Shown here: piece by piece, positions 6,175-14,679 of the stretch
Numbering within the stretch: position 1 is the stretch's first letter
Layout: each line of letters starts with the position of its first letter
NCBI RefSeq assembly: GCF_035998295.1
Contig: NZ_DASYHS010000300.1
Location: 1-14,679, forward strand
DNA from: DASYHS01 sp035998295
GTDB taxonomy: Bacteria > Pseudomonadota > Alphaproteobacteria > Azospirillales > Azospirillaceae
DNA length: 14,679 bases
Direction: 5' to 3'
Translations under genes and position numbers: made by a program
Notes under the pieces: generated by a model
The model's database searches: none
What the model was told of the DNA's origin: nothing
Seen by the model: the letters and a program-made list of their open reading frames with translations, nothing else

Positions 6175-7410
6175 CTAGGCCTCCGTCGCGGCCGGCCGGC
6201 CGAGCACGGCGCCGTAGAGCTCGCGGTTGCCGACGACGCCGAGCGCCTTGCCGTCGGCGGCCACCACGATGGGCGCGTCGCTGCGGCGCCGGATCTCCAT
6301 CGCCTCGCGCAGGGTCAGGTCGGGCGGCACCGTCACCACGGTGCGTACCGACGGAGCCGGCTCGCCCAGCCCGGCGCCCTGCCCGCCGCCCTGCCCGGCA
6401 TCGGCGAGCGCAGCCACCGGCAGGGGCCCATAGCCCTCGGCATGGGCCGAGACGACCGCGCCCCCCGCGTCCAGCACCAGCGTCGTCCCGGTGTCCGCCT
6501 CCGCCAGCAGGGCGCCGCCGCGCCGGGCGAGGGCGTCGAGCGGCGTCATGATGGAGGCGCAGCGCAGCACGTTCACGGGGTTCATGTGGGCGACGAAGTC
6601 GGCGACGTAGCCGTTGGCGGGTGCCAGCGCGATCTCCTCCGGGGTGCCGTGCTGGACGATGCGCCCTTCCTCCATGATCGCTATGCGGTTGCCGATCTTC
6701 ATCGCCTCGTCGAGGTCGTGGCTGACGAACACGATCGTCTTGCGCAGCCGGTGCTGGAGGTCCAGCAGCTCGTCCTGGAGCCGCGCGCGGATCAGCGGGT
6801 CGAGCGCGGAGAACGGCTCGTCCATCAGCAGGACGGGCGCGTCCAGCGCGAACGCGCGCGCGAGGCCGACCCGCTGCTGCATGCCGCCCGAGAGCTGGTG
6901 CGTACGGGCGTCCCGCCACCGCTCCAGCCCGACCATCGCCAGCTTCTCGTCCACGACCCGCGCCCGCTCGCGCCTGGGCACGCCCTGCAGCTCCAGGCCG
7001 AGGCCGACATTCTCCGCGACCGTGCGCCAGGGCAGAAGCGCGAACTGCTGGAACACCATCGCGGTGGTGCGGGTGCGCAGCCGGCGCAGGCTGCGGGGGT
7101 CGCAGCCCGCGGCGTCGACCGGCCCGTCCGGAGTGGAGACCAGCACCTCGCCGCGGGTGGCGCGGTTCAGGCCGTTGACGCAGCGGAGCAGCGTCGACTT
7201 GCCGGAACCGGACAGTCCCATCAGCACGCAGACCTCGCCCTCGCGCACCGTCAGCGAGGCACCGGCCACGCCGACGACGTGGCCGGTGCGCTCCTGGATT
7301 TCCGCCCGGTCCAGGCCGGCGTCGAGCAGGCGGAGCGCTTCGGCCGGCCGCCGGCCGAAGACGACGTCGACGCCGCGGAACTCGACGGTGCCGGACGTGG
7401 CGGGCGTCAT
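6175..7410 (-). CDS. choV: Choline ABC transporter ATP-binding protein
   Basis: A 411-residue ATPase energising quaternary-amine import at the inner membrane, of the ProV/ChoV class. Nucleotide-binding motifs: Walker A GLSGSGKST (65-73), Q-loop VFQQFALLPW (119-128), signature LSGGMQQR (173-180), Walker B VLLMDEP (193-199) with Glu198, and switch His231. The N-terminal segment before Walker A is the extended form usual for betaine/choline ATPases. The C-terminal part (about 281-405) keeps one recognisable CBS half (RTVVTVPPDLTLREAM...GVVGNRELYGAV); the first half is degenerate, and a Gly/Gln-rich linker (338-349) lies between them. In related transporters such CBS pairs sense ionic strength. 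Start ATG overlaps the choW stop by 4 nt (ATGA), implying coupling. Last gene of choXWV; ends in TAG 10 nt from the convergent cysteine-cluster gene. Confidence 0.93.
   Translation of the reverse strand: MTPATSGTVEFRGVDVVFGRRPAEALRLLDAGLDRAEIQERTGHVVGVAGASLTVREGEVCVLMGLSGSGKSTLLRCVNGLNRATRGEVLVSTPDGPVDAAGCDPRSLRRLRTRTTAMVFQQFALLPWRTVAENVGLGLELQGVPRRERARVVDEKLAMVGLERWRDARTHQLSGGMQQRVGLARAFALDAPVLLMDEPFSALDPLIRARLQDELLDLQHRLRKTIVFVSHDLDEAMKIGNRIAIMEEGRIVQHGTPEEIALAPANGYVADFVAHMNPVNVLRCASIMTPLDALARRGGALLAEADTGTTLVLDAGGAVVSAHAEGYGPLPVAALADAGQGGGQGAGLGEPAPSVRTVVTVPPDLTLREAMEIRRRSDAPIVVAADGKALGVVGNRELYGAVLGRPAATEA
6376..6399. repeat. 12-bp tandem repeat in the choV linker
   Basis: Two copies of GCCCTGCCCGSC on the plus strand (6376-6387 and 6388-6399), differing at one base. 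On the coding strand they give a four-residue repeat rich in Gly and Gln, in frame, within the linker between the two CBS halves. Confidence 0.7.
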
Positions 7411-8249
7411 CGGCTCCGGCGCTCCGGCTGCTTGAACACGCGGTCGAGCACGATCGCGAGGATCACGATCGCGAGCCCCGCCTCGAACCCCATGGCGATG
7501 TTGACGGTGTTGAGGGCGCGCACGACCGGCTTGCCGAGCCCGCCCGCGCCGACCAGCGCCGCGATGACCACCATCGACAGCGACAGCATGATGCATTGCG
7601 TCAGCCCGGCCATGATCGCCGGCATCGCATGCGGCAGCTCGATCTTCCACAGCAGTTGCGTGCGCGTGGCGCCGAAGCTCTGCCCCGCCTCCAGGAGCTG
7701 GCGCGGCGTCGAGGCGATGCCGAGGCAGGTCAGGCGCACCGGGGCCGCGATCGCGAAGATCACGGTCGAGATCAGCCCCGGCACGACCCCGAGGCCGAAC
7801 AGGATCAGGGTCGGGATCAGGTAGACGAAGGTCGGGATCGTCTGGGTCAGGTCCAGCATCGGCCTGAGGATCTGGTGCAGCCGGGGCCGGTGGGCCGCCG
7901 CGATGCCGAGCGGCACGCCGAGCGCCATGCAGATCGCGGTCGCGAACAGCACGAGGGCCAGCGTCTCCATCGTCGCATCCCAGTAGCCGAGGTTCACGAC
8001 CAGGAGCAGCGACGGGACGATCAGCAGGACGAGCCGCCAGGAGCGGTGGAAGGCCCAGGCGGCGACGGCGAACGCGACGATCAGCGCCAGCGGGTCGGCC
8101 CACAGCAGCAGCCCGACCAGCCCCTCGACGACGAAGCCGACGCCGTCCGACACGGCGTAGAAGACGAACGCCGCGTGCGCGTTCAGCCAGTCGACGAGAC
8201 CGCCCATCCAGAGGCCGAGCGGGATCTTGTTCGCCGTGAGCCAGTCCAT
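7407..8249 (-). CDS. choW: Choline ABC transporter permease
   Basis: A 280-residue inner-membrane permease of the ProW/ChoW family. An amphipathic N terminus precedes hydrophobic segments at roughly 28-50, 53-67, 72-87, 95-118, 137-156, 159-177, 212-236 and 255-270. The EAA loop that docks the ATPase is at about 187-206 (EAGQSFGATRTQLLWKIELP), followed by a permease-typical VGAGGLG (233-239). LDLTQTIPTFVYLIP and the region after it match choline/glycine betaine permeases. Start ATG lies 22 nt after the choX stop with only a weak purine-rich site, so translation may depend on choX. It shares an ATGA overlap with choV. Middle gene of choXWV. Confidence 0.93.
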   Translation of the reverse strand: MDWLTANKIPLGLWMGGLVDWLNAHAAFVFYAVSDGVGFVVEGLVGLLLWADPLALIVAFAVAAWAFHRSWRLVLLIVPSLLLVVNLGYWDATMETLALVLFATAICMALGVPLGIAAAHRPRLHQILRPMLDLTQTIPTFVYLIPTLILFGLGVVPGLISTVIFAIAAPVRLTCLGIASTPRQLLEAGQSFGATRTQLLWKIELPHAMPAIMAGLTQCIMLSLSMVVIAALVGAGGLGKPVVRALNTVNIAMGFEAGLAIVILAIVLDRVFKQPERRSR

Positions 8250-8271
8250 CGGGAACAGCCGTTACGCCGCC

Positions 8272-9231
8272 TCAGTCCGCGAGCGCTTCGCGGACGGCCG
8301 CCGCGGCATCGCCGCCGTCGGCGGTCGTCATCCCCTCGACCCAGCCGAGCGCCATGTCGGGATGGGCGGCGAGCCAGGCCCGGGCCGCGGCCTCGGGCTC
8401 CTGCCCCTCGTCCAGGATCGCGGCCATGATCTCGTTCTCCATGGCGAGCGTGAAGTCGAGGTTGCGCAGGAACTTGCCGAGATTGGGGCATTCCTCCAGG
8501 TAGCCCTTGCGGACGTTGGTGTAGATCGTGGCGCCGCCGAAATCCGGGCCGAACACGTCGTCGCCGCCCGACAGATAGGCCATGTCGAACCGGGCGTTCA
8601 TCGGGTGCGGCTCCCAGCCCAGGAACACGATCCACTGGTCGCGCCGCGCCGCGCGCTCGACCTGGGCCAGCATGCCCTGCTCGGAGCTTTCCACCAGCTC
8701 GAACCCGCCGAGCCCGAAGGCGTCCTCGTCGATCATGGTCTGGATCAGGCGGTTGCCGTCGTTCCCGGGCTCGATCCCGTAGATCTTGCCGTCCAGCTCC
8801 TTCTCGAACTTCGCGATGTCGGCGAAGTCCTTCAGGCCGGCCTCGGCGACGTGGCGGGGAACGGCGAGCGTGTACTTGGCCCCTTCGAGGTTGGCCCGCA
8901 CGCTCTCGACCGAGCCGTCCTCGAGATAGGGGCGAAGGTCCGCCTCCATCGACGGCATCCAGTTGCCGAGGAAGACGTCGATGTCGCCGTTCTTGAGGCT
9001 GGCATAGGTGACCGGGACCGAGAGAAGCTCCGAGCTGGGCTCGTAGCCCAGCGCCTCCAGCACCACCGATGCCGACGCCGTGGTCGCGGTGATGTCGGTC
9101 CAGCCGACGTCGGAGAAGCGCACCTGACGGCACGATGCCGGCTCGCTCGCAGCCGCCGCGGGCGTCGCCGCGGCGACCGCGCCCATCGCCAGGATGCCGG
9201 TCAGGGCCAGCCGGGTGGTCGCCTTCGTCAT
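8272..9231 (-). CDS. choX: Choline-binding periplasmic protein of ABC transporter
   Basis: A 319-residue substrate-binding protein delivering choline to ChoWV. A signal peptide is evident: TKATTR, a hydrophobic stretch to about residue 22, then an Ala-rich cleavage region (TPAAAAS) near 29. Residues that form the aromatic choline cage and its contacts in Sinorhizobium ChoX are kept: Trp44 and Asp46 (GWTD), Trp91 (FLGNW), Tyr120 (GAKYTLAVP), Asn157 (IEPGN) and Trp206 (FLGWEPHPMN). Cys34 and Cys248 are placed to form the ChoX disulfide. These make choline a better call than glycine betaine or proline. Start chosen at the ATG with GAGGAG about 10 nt upstream; the frame stays open further upstream into the operator region, which I treat as non-coding. 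First gene of choXWV, divergent from betI and probably repressed by BetI without choline. Confidence 0.95.
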   Translation of the reverse strand: MTKATTRLALTGILAMGAVAAATPAAAASEPASCRQVRFSDVGWTDITATTASASVVLEALGYEPSSELLSVPVTYASLKNGDIDVFLGNWMPSMEADLRPYLEDGSVESVRANLEGAKYTLAVPRHVAEAGLKDFADIAKFEKELDGKIYGIEPGNDGNRLIQTMIDEDAFGLGGFELVESSEQGMLAQVERAARRDQWIVFLGWEPHPMNARFDMAYLSGGDDVFGPDFGGATIYTNVRKGYLEECPNLGKFLRNLDFTLAMENEIMAAILDEGQEPEAAARAWLAAHPDMALGWVEGMTTADGGDAAAAVREALAD

Positions 9232-9404
9232 CGTCTGTGGTCTCCTCTGCCGCGGCGATGCCGTCAGGGTATGGCTGTCATGCCGGAACCCGTTCCGGTC
9301 GCCGCGTTTATTGATTGACTGTTCAATTAAGAAAGCCGAACCTGATCCTGTCAACCACAAAAACCCCGAATACGACGACCCTGGAGCGCGCGAGAGATAC
9401 GGGA
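9232..9404. promoter_or_regulatory. Divergent choX-betI promoter region
   Basis: 173 nt between divergent starts, holding the choX ribosome-binding site (GAGGAG near the left end), the candidate BetI operator at 9307-9330, and an A/T-richer leader before betI. TTGACT (9315-9320) inside the operator could be a plus-strand -35, and the reverse complement of GTTCAA (9321-9326), TTGAAC, a minus-strand -35. Neither has a convincing -10 at 17 nt, so promoter positions stay tentative. Confidence 0.65.
9307..9330. promoter_or_regulatory. Candidate BetI operator (inverted repeat)
   Basis: AT-rich island in a GC-rich window with an imperfect inverted repeat: arms TTNATTGA (9307-9314) and TCAATNAA (9323-9330) around 8 nt. 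The ATTGA...TTCAAT core resembles BetI sites as I recall them from other proteobacteria, and it lies between betI and its expected targets. TetR-type repressors bind such dyads as dimers. Confidence 0.7.
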
Positions 9405-10024
9405 ATGCCGAAAGTCGGGGTCCAGCCCATCCGCCGACGCCAGTTGATCGCCGCGACGATCGAGGCGATCCACGCCTATGGATACGACGACACGACGATC
9501 GCCCGGATCGCCGCGAAGGCCGGGCTGTCCTCGGGCATCATATCCCATTACTTCGGCAGCAAGGACGAGCTCCTGGCCGCGACGATGCGCTCGCTGCTGA
9601 GCGACCTGCGCCGCCAGCTACTCGACCGGCTCGCCGGCGCCGAGGCTCCGATGAGGCGGATCGAGGCGGTCGTCGCGGCCAATTTCGGCGAGTCCCAGTG
9701 CACGGCGCCGGTGATCACGGCGTGGCTCGCGTTCTGGGCCCAGGTGCCCCACGCGCCGGAGCTGGCGCGCCTGCAGCGCATCTACAGCCGGCGCCTGCGC
9801 TCGAACCTGCGCCACGAGCTGCGCCGCCTCGGGCTCGACGACGCCCGCGGCGAGGAGGTGGGCGAGATCCTGGGCAGCCTGATCGACGGCATCTGGGTCA
9901 GGGCGGCCCTCGGCGGCGGCGGCATCGATGCGCCGCGCGCGCGTCGCCAGGTGATGGAGACGCTGCACCTGCTGCTCGCGGCCCGGCCGGCCGCCCTGCA
10001 AGAGGAACGAGGATCCGCATCGAG

Positions 10025-10028
<4 letters not shown>
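9405..10028 (+). CDS. betI: Choline-responsive TetR-family repressor BetI
   Basis: A 207-residue DNA-binding regulator that represses choline-to-betaine genes and is relieved by choline. N terminus MPKVGVQPIRRRQLIAATIEAI and helix-turn-helix region TTIARIAAKAGLSSGIISHYFGSKDELL (30-57) match BetI of E. coli and rhizobia closely, as do AWLAFWAQ (about 105-112), SRRLRSNL and LIDGIWVRAAL in the ligand domain. Start placed at the ATG giving the conserved MPK start; the frame is open for 30 codons upstream, but that stretch begins in the operator region. Stop overlaps the betB start in ATGA (4 nt). The gene heads betIBA and is divergent from choX, so autoregulation plus control of choXWV through the shared operator is expected. 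Confidence 0.95.
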
Positions 10029-11488
<1,460 letters not shown>

Positions 11489-11501
11489 CCGGGGCGGCTG
11501 G

Positions 11502-13178
11502 ATGAGCATGACGGAAAGCTTCGACTATGTGATCGTCGGCGCCGGCTCGGCGGGCTGCGTGCTCGCGAACCGGCTGACCGAGGACCCGGACGTGACGGTG
11601 CTGGTGCTGGAGGCGGGACCGCGCGACCACGACTGGGACTGGCGCCTGCACATGCCGAGCGCGCTCAGCTACCCGATGCAGTCGCAGACCTACAACTGGG
11701 ACTACCACACGGTCCCCCAGGAAGCGCTCGGCGGGCGGCGCCTGCACTGGCCGCGCGGGCGCGTGCTGGGCGGGTCGTCCTCGATCAACGGCATGGCCTA
11801 TGTCCGGGGCCACGCGCTCGACTACGAGCGCTGGGCCGGGGAGGACCCGGCCCTGGCCCATTGGTCCTACGCCCATGTCCTGCCCTATTTCCGCCGGGCC
11901 GAGACCCGCGCCAGCGGGACCGACGACTACCGCGGCGGCGACGGCCCGCTGCACGTCTCGACCGGACGCTGCGAGAACGCGCTCTACCGCGCTTTCGTCG
12001 AGGCGGGGGTCCAGGCCGGCTATCTCCGGACCGCGGACCAGAACGGCCACCGCCAGGAAGGCTTCGGGCCGATGGACATGACGGTGCACATGGGGCGGCG
12101 CTGGTCCGCGTCCATGGCCTATCTGCGCCCGGCGCTGCAGCGGCCGAACCTTTCGGTGCGCACGGGAATGCTGACGACGCGCGTGCTGGTCGAGGGCGGC
12201 CGAGCCCGGGGCGTCGAATATGGCCCGCGCTGGGGCGGCGCCCTGACGACCGTCCATGCCGGGCGCGAGGTCGTCCTGTCGGGAGGTCCGGTCAACTCGC
12301 CCCAGCTCCTGATGCTGTCGGGCATCGGCCCGGCGGACGAGCTGCGCGCCGCCGGGGTGGCACCAGTGCACGACCTGCCGGGGGTCGGGCGCAACCTGCA
12401 GGACCATCTGGAACTCTACGTCCAGCAGGAATGCGTCCAGCCGATCACGCTGTACGGCGCGCTGGCGCCATGGCGCAAGGCGCGGATCGGGCTCGAATGG
12501 TACGTGTTCAAGACAGGGCTCGGCGCCACCAACCACTTCGAGGCCGGCGCCTTCGTCCGCTCGCGCCCCGGCGTGCGGCATCCCGACCTGCAGTACCATT
12601 TCCTGCCCATGGCCGTGCGCTACGACGGCCGCAACCCCTCCGACCGCCACGGCTACCAGGCCCATGTCGGGCCGATGCGCTCCAAGAGCCGGGGCGTGCT
12701 GCGCCTGGTGAACGCCGACCCGCGCGAGCACCCGCTGATCGATCCGCGCTACATGACCCATCCCGACGACTGGGTCGAGATGCGCGCGGCCGTGCGCCTG
12801 ACGCGCGAGATCTTCGCCCAGCCCGCCTTCGCCCCGTTCCGCGGCAGCGAGCTGGCGCCCGGCCCCGAGGTGCGCAGCGACGCCGAGATCGACGCCTGGG
12901 TCGCCGCGCATTGCGAGAGCGCCTATCACCCCTCCTGCTCGTGCCGGATGGGCTCCGGCGAGGACGCGGTCGTCGACGGCGAGTGCCGGGTGCGCGGCAT
13001 CGAGGGCCTGCGCGTCGTCGACAGCTCGATCATGCCGACCGTCGTGTCGGGCAACCTGAACGCGCCGACGATCATGATCGGCGAGAAGGCAGCCGACATG
13101 ATCCGGGAGCGCGCCCCGCTCCCTCCCTCCAACGCGCGCTGGCACGAGGCCGAGGGCTGGGCCGTTGCACAACGCTGA
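11502..13178 (+). CDS. betA: Choline dehydrogenase
   Basis: A 558-residue GMC-family FAD enzyme, usually membrane-associated, that oxidises choline to betaine aldehyde with electrons going to the respiratory chain. N-terminal dinucleotide-binding fold DYVIVGAGSAGCVLANRL, GMC signature around WPRGRVLGGSSSINGMAYVRG, SGGPVNSPQLLMLSGIGP, VGRNLQDHLE, and the active-site region SAYHPSCSCRMG with catalytic His476. VVSGNLNAPT with Asn520 fills the second catalytic position. Length equals E. coli BetA (about 556). Start: ATG at 11502 preceded by GGGGCGG; a second ATG at 11508 is possible. Third gene of betIBA, 13 nt after betB. The stop lies in a 15-nt tandem duplication that places a second in-frame TGA 15 nt downstream. 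Confidence 0.95.
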   Translation: MSMTESFDYVIVGAGSAGCVLANRLTEDPDVTVLVLEAGPRDHDWDWRLHMPSALSYPMQSQTYNWDYHTVPQEALGGRRLHWPRGRVLGGSSSINGMAYVRGHALDYERWAGEDPALAHWSYAHVLPYFRRAETRASGTDDYRGGDGPLHVSTGRCENALYRAFVEAGVQAGYLRTADQNGHRQEGFGPMDMTVHMGRRWSASMAYLRPALQRPNLSVRTGMLTTRVLVEGGRARGVEYGPRWGGALTTVHAGREVVLSGGPVNSPQLLMLSGIGPADELRAAGVAPVHDLPGVGRNLQDHLELYVQQECVQPITLYGALAPWRKARIGLEWYVFKTGLGATNHFEAGAFVRSRPGVRHPDLQYHFLPMAVRYDGRNPSDRHGYQAHVGPMRSKSRGVLRLVNADPREHPLIDPRYMTHPDDWVEMRAAVRLTREIFAQPAFAPFRGSELAPGPEVRSDAEIDAWVAAHCESAYHPSCSCRMGSGEDAVVDGECRVRGIEGLRVVDSSIMPTVVSGNLNAPTIMIGEKAADMIRERAPLPPSNARWHEAEGWAVAQR

Positions 13179-13196
13179 GGGGCACAACGCTGAAGG
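13167..13196. repeat. 15-nt tandem duplication at the betA stop codon
   Basis: Two adjacent 15-nt units (13167-13181 and 13182-13196), both beginning GCACAACGCTGA and identical at 14 of 15 positions. Each carries a TGA in the betA frame. The second unit ends in AAGG, part of the ribosome-binding stretch for the gene at 13204. Confidence 0.85.
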
Positions 13197-13203
13197 AAGC
13201 ACG

Positions 13204-14679
13204 ATGACCGGGTTCTCCTACGACTTCCCCTACCCGTCGCGCCGGGTGCCGGTGATGGCCCGCAACGTCGTCGCCACCTCCCAGCCGCTGGCGGCGCAGG
13301 CGGGGCTGCGGATGCTGCTGAAGGGCGGCAACGCCGTCGATGCGGCGCTGGCGGCGGCGATCGCGCTGACCGTGGTCGAGCCGACGGGCAACGGCCTCGG
13401 CAGCGACGCCTTCGCGATCCTGTGGGACGGGAACCGGCTGCACGGGCTGAACGCGTCCGGCCGCTCGCCGGCGGCCTGGACGCCGGAGCGGTTCCGCGAC
13501 CTGCGGGAAATGCCCCGGCTCGGCTGGGAGAGCGTCACGGTCCCCGGGGCGGTCTCGGCCTGGACGCTGCTGTCCGAACGGTTCGGCCGCCTGCCCTTCG
13601 AGGACCTGTTCGAGCCGGCGCTCGACTATGCCCGCAACGGCTTCCACGTCTCGCCGACGATCGCGCTGCTGTGGGCGCGCGCGGCGACGCAGCTCGCCGG
13701 GCAACCCGGCTTCGCCGAGGCGTTCCTGCCCGCCGGCCGGGCGCCCCGGGCGGGCGGGCTCTTCGTCAACCGGCCGGTCGGCGACAGCCTGGAGGCGATC
13801 GCGCTGAGCCGGGGCGAGGATTTCTACCGCGGCATGCTTGCCGAACGCATCGCCGGGTTCGCGCGCGAGCACGGGGCGGCGCTCGACGCCGATGACCTCG
13901 GCCGGCACCGCGCCTCCTGGTGCGGCACGATCTCCTCCCGGTTCCGCGACGTGGCGCTGCACGAGATCCCGCCCAACGGACAGGGGATAGCGGCGCTGAT
14001 GGCGCTCGGCATGCTGGAGACGACGGGCATCGACACGCTGCCGCCGGATGGAGCCGAGGCGCTTCACCTCCAGATCGAGGCGATGAAGCTCGCGCTCGCC
14101 GACGTGGAGCGCCATGTCGGCGACCCCGCCGACATGGAGGTCGCAGTCGAGCACCTGCTCGACCCCGGCTATCTCGCCGGTCGCGCCGCGCTGATCGACC
14201 CCGCCCGCGCGGCCGAGCCCCGGGCCGGCGCGCCTCGCGACGGCGGCACCGTCTATGTCACCGCCGCGGACGCGGACGGCATGATGGTCTCGTACATCCA
14301 GTCCAACTACAACGGCTTCGGCTCGGGCGTCGTCGTGCCCGGCACGGGCATCAGCCTGCAGAACCGGGGGGCCGGCTTCACGCTCGAGCCGGGCTATCCG
14401 AACCGGGTCGGCCCGGCCAAGCGGCCATTCCATACCATAATTCCCGGCTTCCTGATGCGGGACGGCGAACCGCTGATGAGCTTCGGCCTGATGGGCGGCC
14501 CGATGCAGGCCCAGGGCCATTTGCAGATGGTGCTGCGTACGCAGGCCTGGGGCCAGAACCCCCAGACGGCGAGCGACGCGCCGCGCTGGCGCGTCGTGAA
14601 GGGCCGCGAGGTCGCGGTCGAGGCGACGATGGACGCGGCGGCCGTCGCCGGCCTCCGGGCGCGCGGTCACCTCGTCGTG
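13204..14679 (+). CDS. Gamma-glutamyltransferase family protein (3' end outside window)
   Basis: At least 492 residues, cut by the window edge with no stop reached. An Ntn-hydrolase of the gamma-glutamyltranspeptidase family, which self-cleaves before a threonine and transfers or hydrolyses gamma-glutamyl groups. Seen: ARNVVATSQPLAAQAG and LKGGNAVDAALAAAIALTVVEP (39-60), GLGSDAF (64-70), ASGRSPAAW, WESVTVPGAVSAW, and around the cleavage site GGTVYVTAADADG with Thr349 as probable nucleophile, then SNYNGFGSGVVVPGTGISLQN, KRPFHTIIPGF and FGLMGGPMQAQGH. GTVYV and SNYNGFGSG resemble the YwrD-like subgroup rather than classical periplasmic Ggt (TTHY). No signal peptide is visible, so a cytoplasmic location is likely, unlike E. 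coli Ggt. ATG start follows GAAGGAAG closely, 25 nt after betA, so co-transcription is plausible. No known role in betaine metabolism; substrate unknown. Confidence 0.88.
   Translation, partial: MTGFSYDFPYPSRRVPVMARNVVATSQPLAAQAGLRMLLKGGNAVDAALAAAIALTVVEPTGNGLGSDAFAILWDGNRLHGLNASGRSPAAWTPERFRDLREMPRLGWESVTVPGAVSAWTLLSERFGRLPFEDLFEPALDYARNGFHVSPTIALLWARAATQLAGQPGFAEAFLPAGRAPRAGGLFVNRPVGDSLEAIALSRGEDFYRGMLAERIAGFAREHGAALDADDLGRHRASWCGTISSRFRDVALHEIPPNGQGIAALMALGMLETTGIDTLPPDGAEALHLQIEAMKLALADVERHVGDPADMEVAVEHLLDPGYLAGRAALIDPARAAEPRAGAPRDGGTVYVTAADADGMMVSYIQSNYNGFGSGVVVPGTGISLQNRGAGFTLEPGYPNRVGPAKRPFHTIIPGFLMRDGEPLMSFGLMGGPMQAQGHLQMVLRTQAWGQNPQTASDAPRWRVVKGREVAVEATMDAAAVAGLRARGHLVV

Noticed and set aside
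7411..8103. Extension of the choV frame upstream through choW
   Set aside because: The region is coding choW in another frame, and the ATGA overlap gives a natural choV start at 7410.
9232..9360. 43-residue N-terminal extension of ChoX
   Set aside because: It would place residues ahead of a clear signal peptide and run through the operator; the ATG at 9231 has a proper ribosome-binding site.

Overview
This window is very GC-rich, gene-dense chromosomal DNA from what looks like an alphaproteobacterium. The basis is strong G/C third-position bias, long open shadow frames on the opposite strands, and the close resemblance of the choline genes to rhizobial choXWV and betIBA. A Rhodospirillales-type host is my guess, not shown. 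I see no rRNA, tRNA, CRISPR array, transposase or phage gene. No stretch over about 175 bases lacks a gene. The last gene runs off the right edge.

Left block, minus strand (7-4520). An acyl-CoA dehydrogenase is followed 11 nt later by a 590-residue protein that joins a complete class III (CaiB/BaiF) CoA-transferase to a complete BluB-like flavin domain (5,6-dimethylbenzimidazole synthase/nitroreductase fold) in one uninterrupted frame. This fusion is the most unusual object in the window. Upstream lie a 2-keto-3-deoxygluconate kinase (kdgK) and a single-domain response regulator.

Middle block, plus strand (4687-6164). A PAS/HisKA_2 sensor histidine kinase is divergent from the response regulator across a 166-nt, less GC-biased gap, so the two probably form one signalling pair. 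Next comes a small YkgJ-type cysteine-cluster protein, which ends 10 nt from the convergent choV.

Right block (6175-13178) is a complete choline-to-glycine-betaine module. choXWV (minus strand) encodes a periplasmic choline-binding protein, a permease and an ATPase. Divergent betI-betB-betA (plus strand) encodes the TetR-type choline-responsive repressor, betaine aldehyde dehydrogenase and choline dehydrogenase. An AT-rich inverted repeat in the 173-nt gap between choX and betI is a good candidate BetI operator controlling both uptake and oxidation. choV/choW and betI/betB overlap by 4 nt, implying translational coupling.

After betA is a gamma-glutamyltransferase-family gene without a visible signal peptide, truncated by the window edge. 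A 15-nt tandem duplication spans the betA stop codon and supplies its ribosome-binding region. Most of the window is recognisable metabolism and osmoprotection. The CoA-transferase/BluB fusion is the item most likely to be poorly described.
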